Shown here: positions 54,093 to 63,896 of the stretch, piece by piece
Layout: each line of letters starts with the position of its first letter
Position numbering within the stretch: the stretch's first letter is position 1
From: Ohtaekwangia kribbensis
GTDB lineage: Bacteria; Bacteroidota; Bacteroidia; Cytophagales; Cyclobacteriaceae
Assembly: GCF_042676245.1 (NCBI RefSeq)
Contig: NZ_JBHTKA010000008.1
Coordinates: 903,789 to 967,788 of the forward strand
Length of the DNA: 64,000 nt
Reading direction: 5' to 3'
Program-made: the position numbers and the translations under genes
Notes under the pieces: generated by a model
The model's input: only the letters and a program-made list of their open reading frames with translations
The model's database searches: none
What the model was told of the DNA's origin: nothing

Positions 54093-55619
54093 ATGGCTAC
54101 CCAGAAAATTACCCGAGCTCTTATCTCTGTTTTTTATAAAGATAACCTGGAGCCTATAGTACATGCGCTCGGCAAACAGGGAGTAGAATTTGTATCGACC
54201 GGAGGCACGCAGGAATTTATTGAGAAGCTGGGCTATGCTGTAACACCGGTTGAAGACCTTACGGGATACCCTTCTATTTTCGGAGGCCGTGTTAAAACAT
54301 TACATCCCGCTATATTCGGAGGTATACTTTATAGACGCGAAGATGCCGGTGACCTGAAGCAGGCTAAAGAGTTTAACATCGCCCCGATCGACCTGGTGAT
54401 TGTAGACCTGTACCCGTTCGAAGAAACGGTTGCTAAAGGCGGATCGGAAGAAGACATTATTGAGAAGATAGATATAGGGGGCATCTCCCTCATTCGTGGA
54501 GCAGCCAAGAATTTTAACGATGTGCTTATTGTTGCTTCACGCAACCAGTATAGCGAACTGCTCGCGTTGTTACAGGCGAAGAACTGTGCTTCTGATTTAG
54601 CCGATCGCAAGAAGTTTGCCGCGATGGCGTTTGATGTTACATCGCATTACGACTCGGCTATATTTAATTACTTCAACAACGAATTCCAGCTACCAAGCTA
54701 TAAAAAAAGTTACCAGCAGGGACGTGTACTTCGTTACGGGGAAAATCCTCATCAGAAAGGAACATACTATGGTGACCTTGACGGACTGTTTGAACAACTT
54801 AACGGTAAAGAACTTTCCTATAACAACCTGGTGGATGTTGATGCAGCCGTAAACCTGGTAAAAGAGTTTGAAAGTGAAACGGCTTTCGTTATCATCAAGC
54901 ACACCAACGCATGTGGCGTGGCTACTGGCACTTCGGTGAAAGATGCTTACCTCAAGGCATTCCAGGCAGATACTATATCTGCGTTTGGCGGTGTTCTCGC
55001 TACCAATAAAACCATAGATATAGCGGCAGCAGAAGAGATCAACAAACTGTTCTTCGAAATACTTATTGCCCCTGCCTATACTGATGATGCTCTGGCGCTG
55101 TTACGAAGCAAGAAGAATCGTATGATCCTGCTGCAGAAGAAACAACTCACCGAGACTAAACAGAGCAAAACCATTTTGAACGGTGTCATTGAACAAGACC
55201 TCGATCTGAAGACAGACGTACAGGCCGATTTGAAAGTAGTCACCAAGGTACCACCTACTACAGCCGAGGTAAATGCTTTACTCTTTGCGAGCAAGATCTG
55301 CAAGCACACAAAATCAAACACCATTATACTCGCAGTAGACGGTCAGTTGCTGGCGAGCGGAGTAGGACAGACTTCACGGGTTGATGCGTTGAAACAGGCA
55401 ATTGAAAAAGCAGGTGCTTTCGGGTTTAACCTGAAAGGAGCTGTGATGGCATCGGATGCTTTCTTCCCGTTCCCGGATTGTGTGGAGATCGCGGATCAGC
55501 ACGGTATCCATGCCGTGATTCAACCAGGAGGCTCGGTAAAAGATCAGGACTCAATCGACTATTGTGACGGGCACGGTATGGCAATGGTATTTACCGGTAC
55601 ACGTCACTTTAAACATTGA
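54093..55619 (+). CDS. purH: Bifunctional AICAR formyltransferase/IMP cyclohydrolase
   Basis: 508 residues that do the last two steps of purine synthesis. The N-terminal MGS-like cyclohydrolase domain (about 1-190) shows STGGTQEFIEKLG, GGRVKTLHPAIFGGIL and IDIGGISLIRGAAKNF. The C-terminal formyltransferase has RYGENPHQKGTYYG, IKHTNACGVATG, SAFGGVLATNKTID and ASDAFFPFPDCVE. The length is typical. The neighbouring elongasome genes are a conserved arrangement in the phylum. A 231-bp gap follows, containing a 7-bp inverted repeat (CAAGGTT/AACCTTG) but no clear terminator. Confidence 0.97.
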   Translation: MATQKITRALISVFYKDNLEPIVHALGKQGVEFVSTGGTQEFIEKLGYAVTPVEDLTGYPSIFGGRVKTLHPAIFGGILYRREDAGDLKQAKEFNIAPIDLVIVDLYPFEETVAKGGSEEDIIEKIDIGGISLIRGAAKNFNDVLIVASRNQYSELLALLQAKNCASDLADRKKFAAMAFDVTSHYDSAIFNYFNNEFQLPSYKKSYQQGRVLRYGENPHQKGTYYGDLDGLFEQLNGKELSYNNLVDVDAAVNLVKEFESETAFVIIKHTNACGVATGTSVKDAYLKAFQADTISAFGGVLATNKTIDIAAAEEINKLFFEILIAPAYTDDALALLRSKKNRMILLQKKQLTETKQSKTILNGVIEQDLDLKTDVQADLKVVTKVPPTTAEVNALLFASKICKHTKSNTIILAVDGQLLASGVGQTSRVDALKQAIEKAGAFGFNLKGAVMASDAFFPFPDCVEIADQHGIHAVIQPGGSVKDQDSIDYCDGHGMAMVFTGTRHFKH

Positions 55620-55850
55620 TATATAGCTCCGGGTTGGCGCAAGGTTTTAGGTATAGCCATTCGTTAGACGTGAAACCGCGAGCCCGCAACCTTGAACCAT
55701 TGTCGTTCACCGACTGGAATGTTCAGGCGCTCCTAAAAAAATTACATTTTTATACTGATACTCATTAATTTGGTAAATTAAATGCAATTTTACAGGCGCT
55801 ATCTTGGTTAGTTCTAAGACACAATTTTTAAACATAGGGAATACAGATAC

Positions 55851-56876
55851 ATGGCATTTTTTGATTTCTTCACCAGTGACATTGCAATAGATCTGGGAAC
55901 AGCAAACACCCTTATCATTCACAAAGATAAGATCGTAGTGGATGAGCCTTCTATCATCGCTCTCGACAAAGTAAACAACAAGGTGCTTGCCATTGGTCGT
56001 GAAGCCATGCAGATGCATGAGAAAACGCACGATCACATCAAGACTATACGCCCGCTGAAGGAAGGTGTAATTGCCGACTTCCAGGCTGCCGAGATGATGC
56101 TGCGCGGTCTTATCAAAATGGTAGATACCGGTAAACGTCTCTTCCCACCATCTTACAGAATGGTGATTTGTATCCCGTCTGGTATAACCGAAGTTGAGAA
56201 ACGTGCCGTGCGCGATTCGGCTGAACATGCCGGTGCCAAAGAAGTATATATGATCTATGAACCAATCTCGGCTGCGATTGGTACAGGTATAGATATCGAA
56301 CAGCCTATTGGTAACATGATTGTTGATATAGGTGGTGGAACAACGGATATTGCCGTGATAGCCCTTTCGGGTATTGTGTGCGACCAGTCCATACGCGTAG
56401 CAGGTGATACTTTCAACCGTGATATCCTTGACTATATGAGACGCCAGCACAACCTGTTGATTGGTGAGCGCTCGGCCGAGAAGGTTAAAATAGAAGTGGG
56501 TTCCGCCTTAACGGAACTTGATGACGGACCAGACGATTATGAAATCCGCGGCCGAGATCTGATGACCGGTATACCCAAGACGATCAAGATATCTTATTCT
56601 GAAGTTGCCTTCGCATTGGATAAATCTGTTTCCAAACTCGAAGAAGCTGTACTCAAAGCATTGGAAACTTCTCCTCCTGAACTTTCGGCTGATATATACG
56701 AACGCGGTATATATCTGACTGGCGGTGGAGCCTTGCTGAGAGGATTGGACAAACGTCTTGCCCTTAAAACCAAACTTCCGATTCACGTTGCCGATGATCC
56801 GCTTCGTGCCGTTGTTCGCGGAACAGGTCAGGCATTAAAGAATATTGCACAGTTCCGTGCTGTGTTAATGACTTAA
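55851..56876 (+). CDS. mreB: Rod-shape determining actin-like protein MreB
   Basis: 341 residues. The actin-fold phosphate loops DIAIDLGTANTLI, DIGGGTTDIAVIA and LTGGGALLRGLD are present, as is EPISAAIGTGIDI. MreB polymerises under the inner membrane and directs side-wall synthesis. First gene of an mreB-mreC-mreD-mrdA-rodA unit with 69-, 4-nt-overlap, 144- and 47-nt spacings. Confidence 0.98.
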   Translation: MAFFDFFTSDIAIDLGTANTLIIHKDKIVVDEPSIIALDKVNNKVLAIGREAMQMHEKTHDHIKTIRPLKEGVIADFQAAEMMLRGLIKMVDTGKRLFPPSYRMVICIPSGITEVEKRAVRDSAEHAGAKEVYMIYEPISAAIGTGIDIEQPIGNMIVDIGGGTTDIAVIALSGIVCDQSIRVAGDTFNRDILDYMRRQHNLLIGERSAEKVKIEVGSALTELDDGPDDYEIRGRDLMTGIPKTIKISYSEVAFALDKSVSKLEEAVLKALETSPPELSADIYERGIYLTGGGALLRGLDKRLALKTKLPIHVADDPLRAVVRGTGQALKNIAQFRAVLMT

Positions 56877-56945
56877 GCCTGGGCGGTTGCGAATGGGTGA
56901 GGTACGAATATTATCAGAGACTAAACGCACCTTAACTGGAGTTTA

Positions 56946-57782
56946 ATGGAGCGTCTATTTTATTTCATCTATCAGTACAGGGCCTTCTTTACCTTCATCG
57001 TGCTGGAAGTATTTTGCTTTTGGCTCGTGGTAGAAAACAACGCATACCAGGGAGCCAAGTTTTTTAACTCTTCCAATACGGTAGTAGCATCCCTGAACAA
57101 CTTCTCGCAAAGTATACGCGATTACTTTTTGCTGCGCGATGTAAACACAACGCTCGCAGAAGAGAACGCTGTGCTGCGCAGACGTGTGGAACAAGACAAC
57201 CAGCGCCTGGAAATGGATACGCTGGCCCTGCGCGACACAACACTCACCAGGCGATTTGACTTTGTAAGTGCCAAGGTGGTAAACAACCACGTAGATCAGT
57301 TCAAAAACTTTATCACTATAAATAAAGGTAAAGATGAAGGCGTGACTGCCGGCATGGCAGTGATCAGTCCGTTAGGTGTTGTGGGTAAAGTAAAAATGGT
57401 TTCCAGTCATTATGGTGTAGTAACATCTTTATTACACATCGATATGATGGTGTCTGCCGTGTTGAAACGCACCGGTCATTTTGGCTCTGTGCAATGGGAA
57501 GGTCACGATCCCGGACTTGTTAAATTGAAATATATACCTCGTCACGTAAATCCGATGGTAGGCGATACGGTTGTTACTTCCGGTTTCAACGCCATCTTCC
57601 CGGAGGGCATCATGATCGGAACGGTTACAGATGTAAAGCTGGGTAACGAAGCACTTTCGTACGATCTGAGTGTGAAATTGTCGCAAGATTTCCGCAAGCT
57701 CTCGTATGTAACCGTTGTTAAGAGTGAGCTGAAGCACGAACTGGATTCTTTAGAGCAGGCTGTTAACGAATTGGAGAAATGA
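56946..57782 (+). CDS. mreC: Rod-shape determining protein MreC
   Basis: 278 residues: one N-terminal membrane span (FTFIVLEVFCFWLVVENNAYQ region), a coiled coil (about 65-95) and the beta-rich MreC domain (VVNNHVDQFKNFITINKGKDEGVTAGMAVISP, seen as NFITINKGKDEGVTAGMAV; FNAIFPEGIMIGTV). It links cytoplasmic MreB to periplasmic synthases. The stop overlaps mreD by 4 nt (ATGA). Confidence 0.96.
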   Translation: MERLFYFIYQYRAFFTFIVLEVFCFWLVVENNAYQGAKFFNSSNTVVASLNNFSQSIRDYFLLRDVNTTLAEENAVLRRRVEQDNQRLEMDTLALRDTTLTRRFDFVSAKVVNNHVDQFKNFITINKGKDEGVTAGMAVISPLGVVGKVKMVSSHYGVVTSLLHIDMMVSAVLKRTGHFGSVQWEGHDPGLVKLKYIPRHVNPMVGDTVVTSGFNAIFPEGIMIGTVTDVKLGNEALSYDLSVKLSQDFRKLSYVTVVKSELKHELDSLEQAVNELEK

Positions 57783-58291
57783 GCAGGGGGATGATTTATC
57801 AGGTCATAGCGTTTTTCATTTACCTGTTCTACCAGGTATTGATCCTGCAAAACGTAGTTTTATTTCATACTGCATTCTGTTTTCTTTATATACTATATCT
57901 GTTGTTGTTGCCGGTGGAAACCAACCCACTTATGCTAATGGGTATTGGCTTTCTGATGGGTTTTGCCGTAGACATGTTTTATGAAAGCATCGGGTTACAT
58001 GCTTTTGCATGTGTGCTGATTATGTATGTGCGAAACTTCTGGCTTAACTCCATGACGCCCCAGGGCGGATATGACAGTAATTCTACACCGTCTCTTGCGT
58101 TGGGTGGGTTCCAGTGGTTTATCATCTATTCGTTGCCGCTTGTATTTTTACACCATTCAGTTTTATTTTTTATGGAAGCTGGCGGCTTCGGAATGTTCTG
58201 GTTTACGCTGTGGAAAATTATCACCAGCACTTTTTTTACAATGCTGGTAATTTTAATTGCTCAATTTTTGTTTCCGAGCAGAAGACGCTAA
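57779..58291 (+). CDS. mreD: Rod-shape determining protein MreD
   Basis: 170 residues with five or six hydrophobic spans (YQVIAFFIYLFYQVLILQN; ILYLLLLPVET; LMLMGIGFLMGFAVDMFY; ITSTFFTMLVILIAQFLF). Short, divergent membrane proteins at this position are MreD. Start overlaps mreC by 4 nt. A 144-bp gap to mrdA holds its own TAACTTTG element. Confidence 0.9.
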   Translation: MSRGMIYQVIAFFIYLFYQVLILQNVVLFHTAFCFLYILYLLLLPVETNPLMLMGIGFLMGFAVDMFYESIGLHAFACVLIMYVRNFWLNSMTPQGGYDSNSTPSLALGGFQWFIIYSLPLVFLHHSVLFFMEAGGFGMFWFTLWKIITSTFFTMLVILIAQFLFPSRRR

Positions 58292-58413
58292 TAGGTTTAT
58301 GCTGACGTTCTCTTCCAATAGAAACTCAGAGTATAGATAGAGAGTCTCTTCAAACATTTATGCACACGTAATGTATCGAAGAAACTCGCGTCACGTGTAC
58401 TTTTACTATACCT

Positions 58414-58421
58414 TAACTTTG
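58414..58421 (+). promoter_or_regulatory. -7 element of mrdA-rodA
   Basis: TAACTTTG, an exact TAnnTTTG match, lies 14 nt before ATG 58436, giving mrdA-rodA an extra promoter inside the mre cluster. Confidence 0.5.
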
Positions 58422-58435
58422 CCTTATTATATACT

Positions 58436-60259
58436 ATGAATGAAGGTCGGAAAGAAGTTTTACAGCTCGTTTTTCTACTGGTAGGCTTTATCTTCCTGGT
58501 AAAGTTATTTTTCATACAGATTGTTGAAGACAGCTACAAAGAGATGGCCGGTGTAAACGCCATCCGTAAAGAGCCTCAATACCCGATTCGCGGAATTATT
58601 AAAGACCGTAATGGTAAACTTATAGTATATAACAATCCGGAGTTTGACCTCATGGTTATTCTGCACGAGGTAAAACATTTCGATAGCACCCGCTTTTGCC
58701 AGGTATTCGAAAAAACTCCGCAGGAACTTCGCGACCTCTTTAACAATTTCAGAACCGAGATCAGAAACCGAAAGGCAAACCAGTTTCAGCCTTTCCCTTT
58801 CCTTCGCCAATTGTCCACACAGGATCTTGCCAAAGTGCAGGACCACATGGATGAATTTCCCGGCTTCTTTATACAAGACAGAACAACACGTGCGTATGCC
58901 AGTAAAGCGGTTGCGAATGCCATTGGCTATGTAAGTGAAATATCAAAAAATAAACTTGAGAAGGATAAAAGTGGATTTTACCGCCAGGGAGATTACATCG
59001 GGCAAAGCGGTATAGAAGCTTACTACGAGGAATACTTACGCGGCAAGCGTGGAGTAAAACACCTGATGCGAAACAAAGATGGTGTTATCAAGGGCTCTTA
59101 TGAAGGTGGAAAATATGATACACTTTCTGTACCCGGTCAGGACCTTGTCTCAACCATCGATCTGACGCTGCAGGAATACGGAGCGTTTCTTCTAAATGGT
59201 AAAGCAGGAAGTATCATTGCTATTGAACCTTCAACCGGAGAAATACTGGCGATGGTATCAGGCCCGTCATACGATCCGAATCTGCTCACGGGTAAAAACT
59301 ATAGCAAGAACTTCGCACTCATCAGCAACGATAGTCTCAAGCCTTTGTTTAACCGACCATTGATGGCGCAGTATCGCCCGGGGTCTATATTTAAAATTGC
59401 ACAGGCGATGGTAGCGTTGCAGGAAGGTGTTATTACTCCGGAGACACGCATACGTTGCGATCGCTCGATCATTAACTGTCACGGCCCGCACTCCAACGAA
59501 GATCTTCGTGGAGCCATTACCAACTCATGCAACCCGTATTTCCATAACGTGCTGCGCAGAATGCTGAATAAAGGTAAAGGCGGCAATCCGTTTGATGATA
59601 CACGTATAGGTCTGGCCGAATGGGACAAACACATTATGAGCTTCGGTTTTGGAAAAAGATTAGGTATAGATCTTCCGAATGAAAAGCGTGGTCTGGTGCC
59701 AAGTCCCGAATATTACGACCGTGCTTACGGAGGACGCCCCTGGAAATTCTCAAATATATACTCCATCGCGATTGGTGAAGGCGAGAACATGGTGGTGCCG
59801 TTGCAAATGGCAAACTTTGCCGCCACCGTTGCTAACAAAGGATATTACTTTACACCACACCTGATCAAATCTATTGGCAGCACAGGCATGCCGTTGCCAC
59901 AGTACCTGGAAAAACATTATACAACAATCGACTCTGCAAACTTCAGAATAGCGCGCGATGCTATGGAGCGTGTGGTGGAGGCTGGTACAGCACAATACCG
60001 CGCCAAGCTGAAAGATATAGTGGTATGTGGTAAAACCGGAACAGTACAGAACGAACCGAATCCTGATCACTCGGTATTTATAGCATTCGCACCGAAAGAG
60101 AATCCTAAAATTGCAATATCAGTATACGTTGAATATTCTGGTCAGGGCGGACGAGCCGCGGCTTCGATCGCCAGTCTCATGATTGAGAAATACCTGCTGG
60201 GCGGAACGCAACGCCCCAACATCGAAGAATATGTGTTGAAGGGTAAATTCCTTCACTAA
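58436..60259 (+). CDS. mrdA: Penicillin-binding protein 2 (elongasome transpeptidase)
   Basis: 607 residues: short cytoplasmic start, one membrane span (LVFLLVGFIFLVKLFFIQIV), a pedestal/dimerisation domain (about 45-250, with YPIRGIIKDRNGKLI) and the transpeptidase. Motifs: Ser317 in RPGSIFKIAQ, SCN in ITNSCNPYFHN and CGKTGTVQNEPN. It crosslinks side-wall peptidoglycan and works with RodA. Typical length. Confidence 0.97.
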   Translation: MNEGRKEVLQLVFLLVGFIFLVKLFFIQIVEDSYKEMAGVNAIRKEPQYPIRGIIKDRNGKLIVYNNPEFDLMVILHEVKHFDSTRFCQVFEKTPQELRDLFNNFRTEIRNRKANQFQPFPFLRQLSTQDLAKVQDHMDEFPGFFIQDRTTRAYASKAVANAIGYVSEISKNKLEKDKSGFYRQGDYIGQSGIEAYYEEYLRGKRGVKHLMRNKDGVIKGSYEGGKYDTLSVPGQDLVSTIDLTLQEYGAFLLNGKAGSIIAIEPSTGEILAMVSGPSYDPNLLTGKNYSKNFALISNDSLKPLFNRPLMAQYRPGSIFKIAQAMVALQEGVITPETRIRCDRSIINCHGPHSNEDLRGAITNSCNPYFHNVLRRMLNKGKGGNPFDDTRIGLAEWDKHIMSFGFGKRLGIDLPNEKRGLVPSPEYYDRAYGGRPWKFSNIYSIAIGEGENMVVPLQMANFAATVANKGYYFTPHLIKSIGSTGMPLPQYLEKHYTTIDSANFRIARDAMERVVEAGTAQYRAKLKDIVVCGKTGTVQNEPNPDHSVFIAFAPKENPKIAISVYVEYSGQGGRAAASIASLMIEKYLLGGTQRPNIEEYVLKGKFLH

Positions 60260-60306
60260 AATATATACCTGTAAAAACAACGCTCACCCTTTAACAGTTA
60301 AGCGCA

Positions 60307-61578
60307 TTGAGGAAAGACGAAATTATATCACACAAGATTGATTGGGTAACGGTGATGATCTACGGAGCTATGGTGCTCTGGGGTTGGCTGAATATATACT
60401 CCGCTACCTACGATGAAACACAATCGATCTTCGACCTGTCATTGAACTCCGGTCGCCAGATGATGTTCATCATCACATCATCGATACTCATCCTCGCTAT
60501 ACTTATTATAGACATGCGTTTTTACGAAACGTTTGCTTACATAATTTATGGTGTAGTATTGTTCCTGTTGTTGTTGGTGCCCTTTATAGGGAAAGAAGTA
60601 GGCGGTAACCGTGCATGGCTGGGTTTTGGTTCGTTTGGCGTGCAGCCTTCTGAGTTTGCCAAGTTTGCTACAGCACTCGTAGTGGCTAAGTTTATAGGTA
60701 CCATTGGTTTCAGAATGGATAACATTCGTAACCAGGTTATACTCTTCGCATTGATTGGTGCGCCTATAATGTTGATCCTGCTACAAAAAGACTATGGGAC
60801 GGCCATGGTGTTCATGGTTTTCCTGTTGGTGTTTTACAGAGAAGGTATGTCGCCATTTTTGTTGCTGGTGGGATTGGGAGTTGCTGTCATATTTATACTT
60901 ACATTGTTAGTAGAGAACAACTGGATATTGTTCGGAATGATTGGTGCTGCATGGGGCATTACCATGTATATGAACCGCAGAAAGAAAATTAAACGCCTTG
61001 CGATTATTACTGCGGGTGCATTGGTGCTGGCGTTTACAATTACCAGTGTTGAATTCATTTTCAGTAACCTGCTGGAAGAACACCATCAGAAACGCGTAAT
61101 GGTATTGATCAATCCGGAGCTCGATCAGCTAGGAGCCGGGTATCACGTATACCAATCAAAAGTAGCGATTGGTAGTGGTGGTATAATTGGTAAAGGATTT
61201 TTAAAAGGCACACAGACAAAACTGAAGTTTGTACCAGAACAGTATACTGACTTTATCTTCTGTACGATAGGAGAAGAGCAGGGCTGGATCGGAAGTTTAC
61301 TGATGATCGCATTGTTTATGGGCCTGTTGCTGCGTGTAGTATTTCTGGCGGAGCGACAGAAGAATCGTTTTGCCAGGGTATATGGCTATTCGGTTGCCTG
61401 TATATTCTTTTTTCACTTTGCTACCAATATAGCTATGACCATCGGGTTGTTCCCGGTAATTGGTATACCTCTGCCATTCTTTAGCTATGGTGGTTCATCG
61501 CTCTGGAGTTTTACCATTCTGTTATTCATACTGCTGAAACTGGATGCACATCGTATGCACGTACTGCAACGATTATAA
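60307..61578 (+). CDS. rodA: Peptidoglycan polymerase RodA
   Basis: 423 residues of a SEDS-family glycosyltransferase with about ten membrane spans. Typical stretches include FIGKEVGGNRAWLGFGSFGVQPSEFAK (cut to GNRAWLGFGSFGVQPSEFAK), PEQYTDFIFCTIGEEQGWIG and IGIPLPFFSYGGSSLWSF. TTG 60307 is the first start after an in-frame stop at 60292-60294, and no ATG precedes the first span, so TTG is used. With PBP2 it forms the elongasome synthase. Confidence 0.96.
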   Translation: MRKDEIISHKIDWVTVMIYGAMVLWGWLNIYSATYDETQSIFDLSLNSGRQMMFIITSSILILAILIIDMRFYETFAYIIYGVVLFLLLLVPFIGKEVGGNRAWLGFGSFGVQPSEFAKFATALVVAKFIGTIGFRMDNIRNQVILFALIGAPIMLILLQKDYGTAMVFMVFLLVFYREGMSPFLLLVGLGVAVIFILTLLVENNWILFGMIGAAWGITMYMNRRKKIKRLAIITAGALVLAFTITSVEFIFSNLLEEHHQKRVMVLINPELDQLGAGYHVYQSKVAIGSGGIIGKGFLKGTQTKLKFVPEQYTDFIFCTIGEEQGWIGSLLMIALFMGLLLRVVFLAERQKNRFARVYGYSVACIFFFHFATNIAMTIGLFPVIGIPLPFFSYGGSSLWSFTILLFILLKLDAHRMHVLQRL

Positions 61579-61598
61579 TAATGCATTAAAAGATATAT

Positions 61599-61659
61599 CT
61601 CCCGCAGACTGAGCAATATTCGCGGAATCAAAAAACGTGACAGCAAAGCCCTGCGGGAG
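61599..61659. repeat. 9-bp inverted repeat in the rodA-frr gap
   Basis: CTCCCGCAG (61599-61607) is matched exactly by CTGCGGGAG (61651-61659) across a 43-nt loop. It stands next to, and upstream of, the strong terminator at 61675-61706, so the two form a tandem hairpin 3' region. Confidence 0.6.
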
Positions 61660-61674
61660 GCCAATACCAAAAAC

Positions 61675-61706
61675 AAAAGTCCTGGAAAACTCCAGGACTT
61701 TTTTGT
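61675..61706. terminator. Bidirectional terminator between rodA and frr
   Basis: AAAAGTCCTGGA (61675-61686) pairs perfectly with TCCAGGACTTTT (61691-61702) around a 4-nt loop, with T-runs at both ends. It serves rodA on the plus strand and frr on the minus strand. Confidence 0.9.
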
Positions 61707-61735
61707 TATTTATAGTATAGATCGAGTTTCATATA

Positions 61736-62290
61736 CTATACCGTCATGATCTCGCCTTCTTTCTTTTTCATCAGGCTATCAATTTTGGTAATATAGTCGT
61801 CAGTCATTTTCTGAACTTTCTCTTCGGCATTCTTCACATCATCTTCCGATACACCTTTGATTTTTTTAAGTTGTTCATTCGTGTCTTTGCGAATGTTACG
61901 GATGCTTACTTTGCCATGTTCGCATTCCTGGCCAACCTGTTTTACCAGTTGCTTCCGTCTTTCTTCAGTAAGCATCGGTATATTTATGATTACCTGCTGG
62001 CCATCGTTCTGCGGATTAAGACCAAGGTTTCCATTGATGATTGCCTTTTCAATTTCAGGTATCATACCTTTTTCCCAAGGCTTAACAAAGAGCGTGCGGG
62101 CATCGGGTGTGGTAACAGAAGCAACCTGTTGTAGCGGAGTCATTGCTCCATAATAACTTACCAGCAGACCATCCAGCATGGTGGGATTTGCTTTTCCTGC
62201 ACGGATTTTGGTGAGTTCGTGACCTACGTGGTTAAGTGCTTTCGTCATAGAGTCGCGTGCATCTTCCAGGTATAATTCAAGTTCTTCCAT
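61736..62290 (-). CDS. frr: Ribosome recycling factor
   Basis: 184 residues with the RRF fold: LTKIRAGKANPTMLDGLLVSYYG, TTPDARTLFVKPWEKGMIPEIEKAI and TEERRKQLVKQVGQECEHGKV, as cut here to about 20-residue stretches. It splits post-termination ribosomes together with EF-G. It lies 65 nt downstream of pyrH, on the same strand, the usual arrangement. Confidence 0.96.
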   Translation of the reverse strand: MEELELYLEDARDSMTKALNHVGHELTKIRAGKANPTMLDGLLVSYYGAMTPLQQVASVTTPDARTLFVKPWEKGMIPEIEKAIINGNLGLNPQNDGQQVIINIPMLTEERRKQLVKQVGQECEHGKVSIRNIRKDTNEQLKKIKGVSEDDVKNAEEKVQKMTDDYITKIDSLMKKKEGEIMTV

Positions 62291-62355
62291 AGAAATAAAA
62301 TATAAATAAGTATGACTTCTTTTATACTGTTAGAAAAATTTCTGTGTCTTACTTT

Positions 62356-63063
62356 TTAGCTGATCAGTGTACCGGCCTCTTCACCGTTAACAACTTTCAG
62401 CAGGTTGCCTTTCTTGTTCATATCGAACACGATGATCGGCAACTTGTTTTCTTTACAAAGCGTAAAGGCTGTCATATCCATAATGTTCAGATTTTTTTCA
62501 TACGCTTCCTGGAACGACAGTTTGTTATACCGCACAGCATCCGGAAACTTTTCAGGGTCTTTGGTATAAACACCGTCTACGCGCGTACCCTTTAATACAA
62601 CACTTGCCTGTACTTCTATAGCACGCAAGCTTGCTGTAGAGTCTGTAGTAAAGTAAGGATTACCAATACCTGCACCAAAAATTACAATGCGTCCTTTTTC
62701 AAGGTGGCGTATGGCTCTGCGTCTGATGAATGGTTCACACACCTGTTCCATTTTTATACCTGCCATTAAGCGGGTAAACATACCATGTCGCTCAAGCGCA
62801 CTTTGCAATGCCATAGCATTGATAACCGTAGCAAGCATGCCCATGTAATCGCCTTGTACACGATCTATTCCGAGTGCTTCTGCCTGGCCGCCTCTGAAGA
62901 TGTTTCCTCCCCCGATCACGATCGCAATTTCTACACCCTGATCTTTAATGGTTCTGATCTCTTCACAATACTGCTCCAGCACATTCGGGTCTATGTTTGT
63001 GCTCTTGGACGAGCCTTGTAATGCTTCTCCACTGAGTTTGAGGAGGATACGTTTGTACTTCAT
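62356..63063 (-). CDS. pyrH: UMP kinase
   Basis: 235 residues, amino-acid-kinase fold: KRILLKLSGEALQG at the start, VIGGGNIFRGGQAEALGIDR, GDYMGMLATVINAMALQSALE, the acceptor loop FGAGIGNPYFTTDSTASLRAIE (cut) and DPEKFPDAVRYNKL. It makes UDP from UMP and ATP and is regulated by GTP and UTP in the family. The 251-bp region upstream (63064-63314) contains two small inverted repeats (CAAAGC/GCTTTG near 63110; ACACAA/TTGTGT near 63220) but no gene. Confidence 0.97.
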   Translation of the reverse strand: MKYKRILLKLSGEALQGSSKSTNIDPNVLEQYCEEIRTIKDQGVEIAIVIGGGNIFRGGQAEALGIDRVQGDYMGMLATVINAMALQSALERHGMFTRLMAGIKMEQVCEPFIRRRAIRHLEKGRIVIFGAGIGNPYFTTDSTASLRAIEVQASVVLKGTRVDGVYTKDPEKFPDAVRYNKLSFQEAYEKNLNIMDMTAFTLCKENKLPIIVFDMNKKGNLLKVVNGEEAGTLIS

Positions 63064-63314
63064 TCGTAAGTTGGATTGGTTATGCAGCGAAATTGGCGCA
63101 ATATATTCAAAGCACAGGGCTTTGTAAAATTCCCGGAGCAGTACACAGCTTTATTTTGCGCATAATACATCTTGCACCGTGCACGGACTTACGCTTCATT
63201 CAACATTTGTAAACGAACTTTCGACACAATCAACCTTGTGTTGAGGTTAATAACACCGTTGGCCTATGCGCAGAAAAGATTTTAAAAACGAAAGAAGGAT
63301 TTGAAGACAGAAAT

Positions 63315-63809
63315 TTAAAACTCGATCAGCACCTGATTTTTTTCAACACTGTCGCCCTTCTTGATCTTCACCAGCTTTACTACGCCTTCGCCTGGCGACT
63401 TGATGATGTTCTCCATCTTCATGGCTTCGAGAATAAGAAGCGGATCGTTTTGCTTCACGGTATCTCCGGCTTTTACTTTCAGATCGATGATGAGACCCGG
63501 CATCGGAGCTTTCAATGAATTGATCTTGCCGGACGAAGTATTATTCATACCCATCTTTTCGAGCAGCAGATCAAACCGGTCTTTCAGCGCAACAGTATAG
63601 ATCTTTCCGTTGATCTTAAGGGTAAATGTTTTAGTGGCGTGATCGGCCTTGACAAGTTCAGCGCGGTAACTTTTTTGTTCGAGCAGAATGTGAAAATAAC
63701 CATCGTCAACTTTTACAAGATCCCATGCCACAGGTTTGCCATTAACAACAAAACCATCTTCCGAAGAAGTGATGTCGAACGATTTTTTATTTACGATGGC
63801 CTTATACAT
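63315..63809 (-). CDS. Biotin carboxyl carrier (biotin/lipoyl attachment) protein
   Basis: 164 residues. The C-terminal 75 residues are a biotinyl domain with the acceptor Lys in LEAMKMEN and SLKAPMPGLIIDLKVKAGDTV. The N-terminal part (KAIVNKKSFDIT onward) resembles the carrier partner of acyl-CoA (acetyl/propionyl-CoA) carboxylases. I start at ATG 63809 (MYKAIVNKK), because the longer frame to 63923 reads through the IS end. The expected carboxylase gene would lie to the right, but an IS3-type element starts 87 nt upstream of this gene. Confidence 0.88.
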   Translation of the reverse strand: MYKAIVNKKSFDITSSEDGFVVNGKPVAWDLVKVDDGYFHILLEQKSYRAELVKADHATKTFTLKINGKIYTVALKDRFDLLLEKMGMNNTSSGKINSLKAPMPGLIIDLKVKAGDTVKQNDPLLILEAMKMENIIKSPGEGVVKLVKIKKGDSVEKNQVLIEF

Positions 63810-63896
63810 ACACGCAGAAAAAATTAATACATCCTGTAAATGTGCAAAATTATCCCGACACTCAAACAACGCCAACACGCTTCTGTTTCTGCATTT

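Noticed and set aside
55707..56450. Open frame of 247 codons on the minus strand over mreB
   Set aside because: Antisense shadow of mreB, whose motifs are unambiguous; the product shows no recognisable domain.
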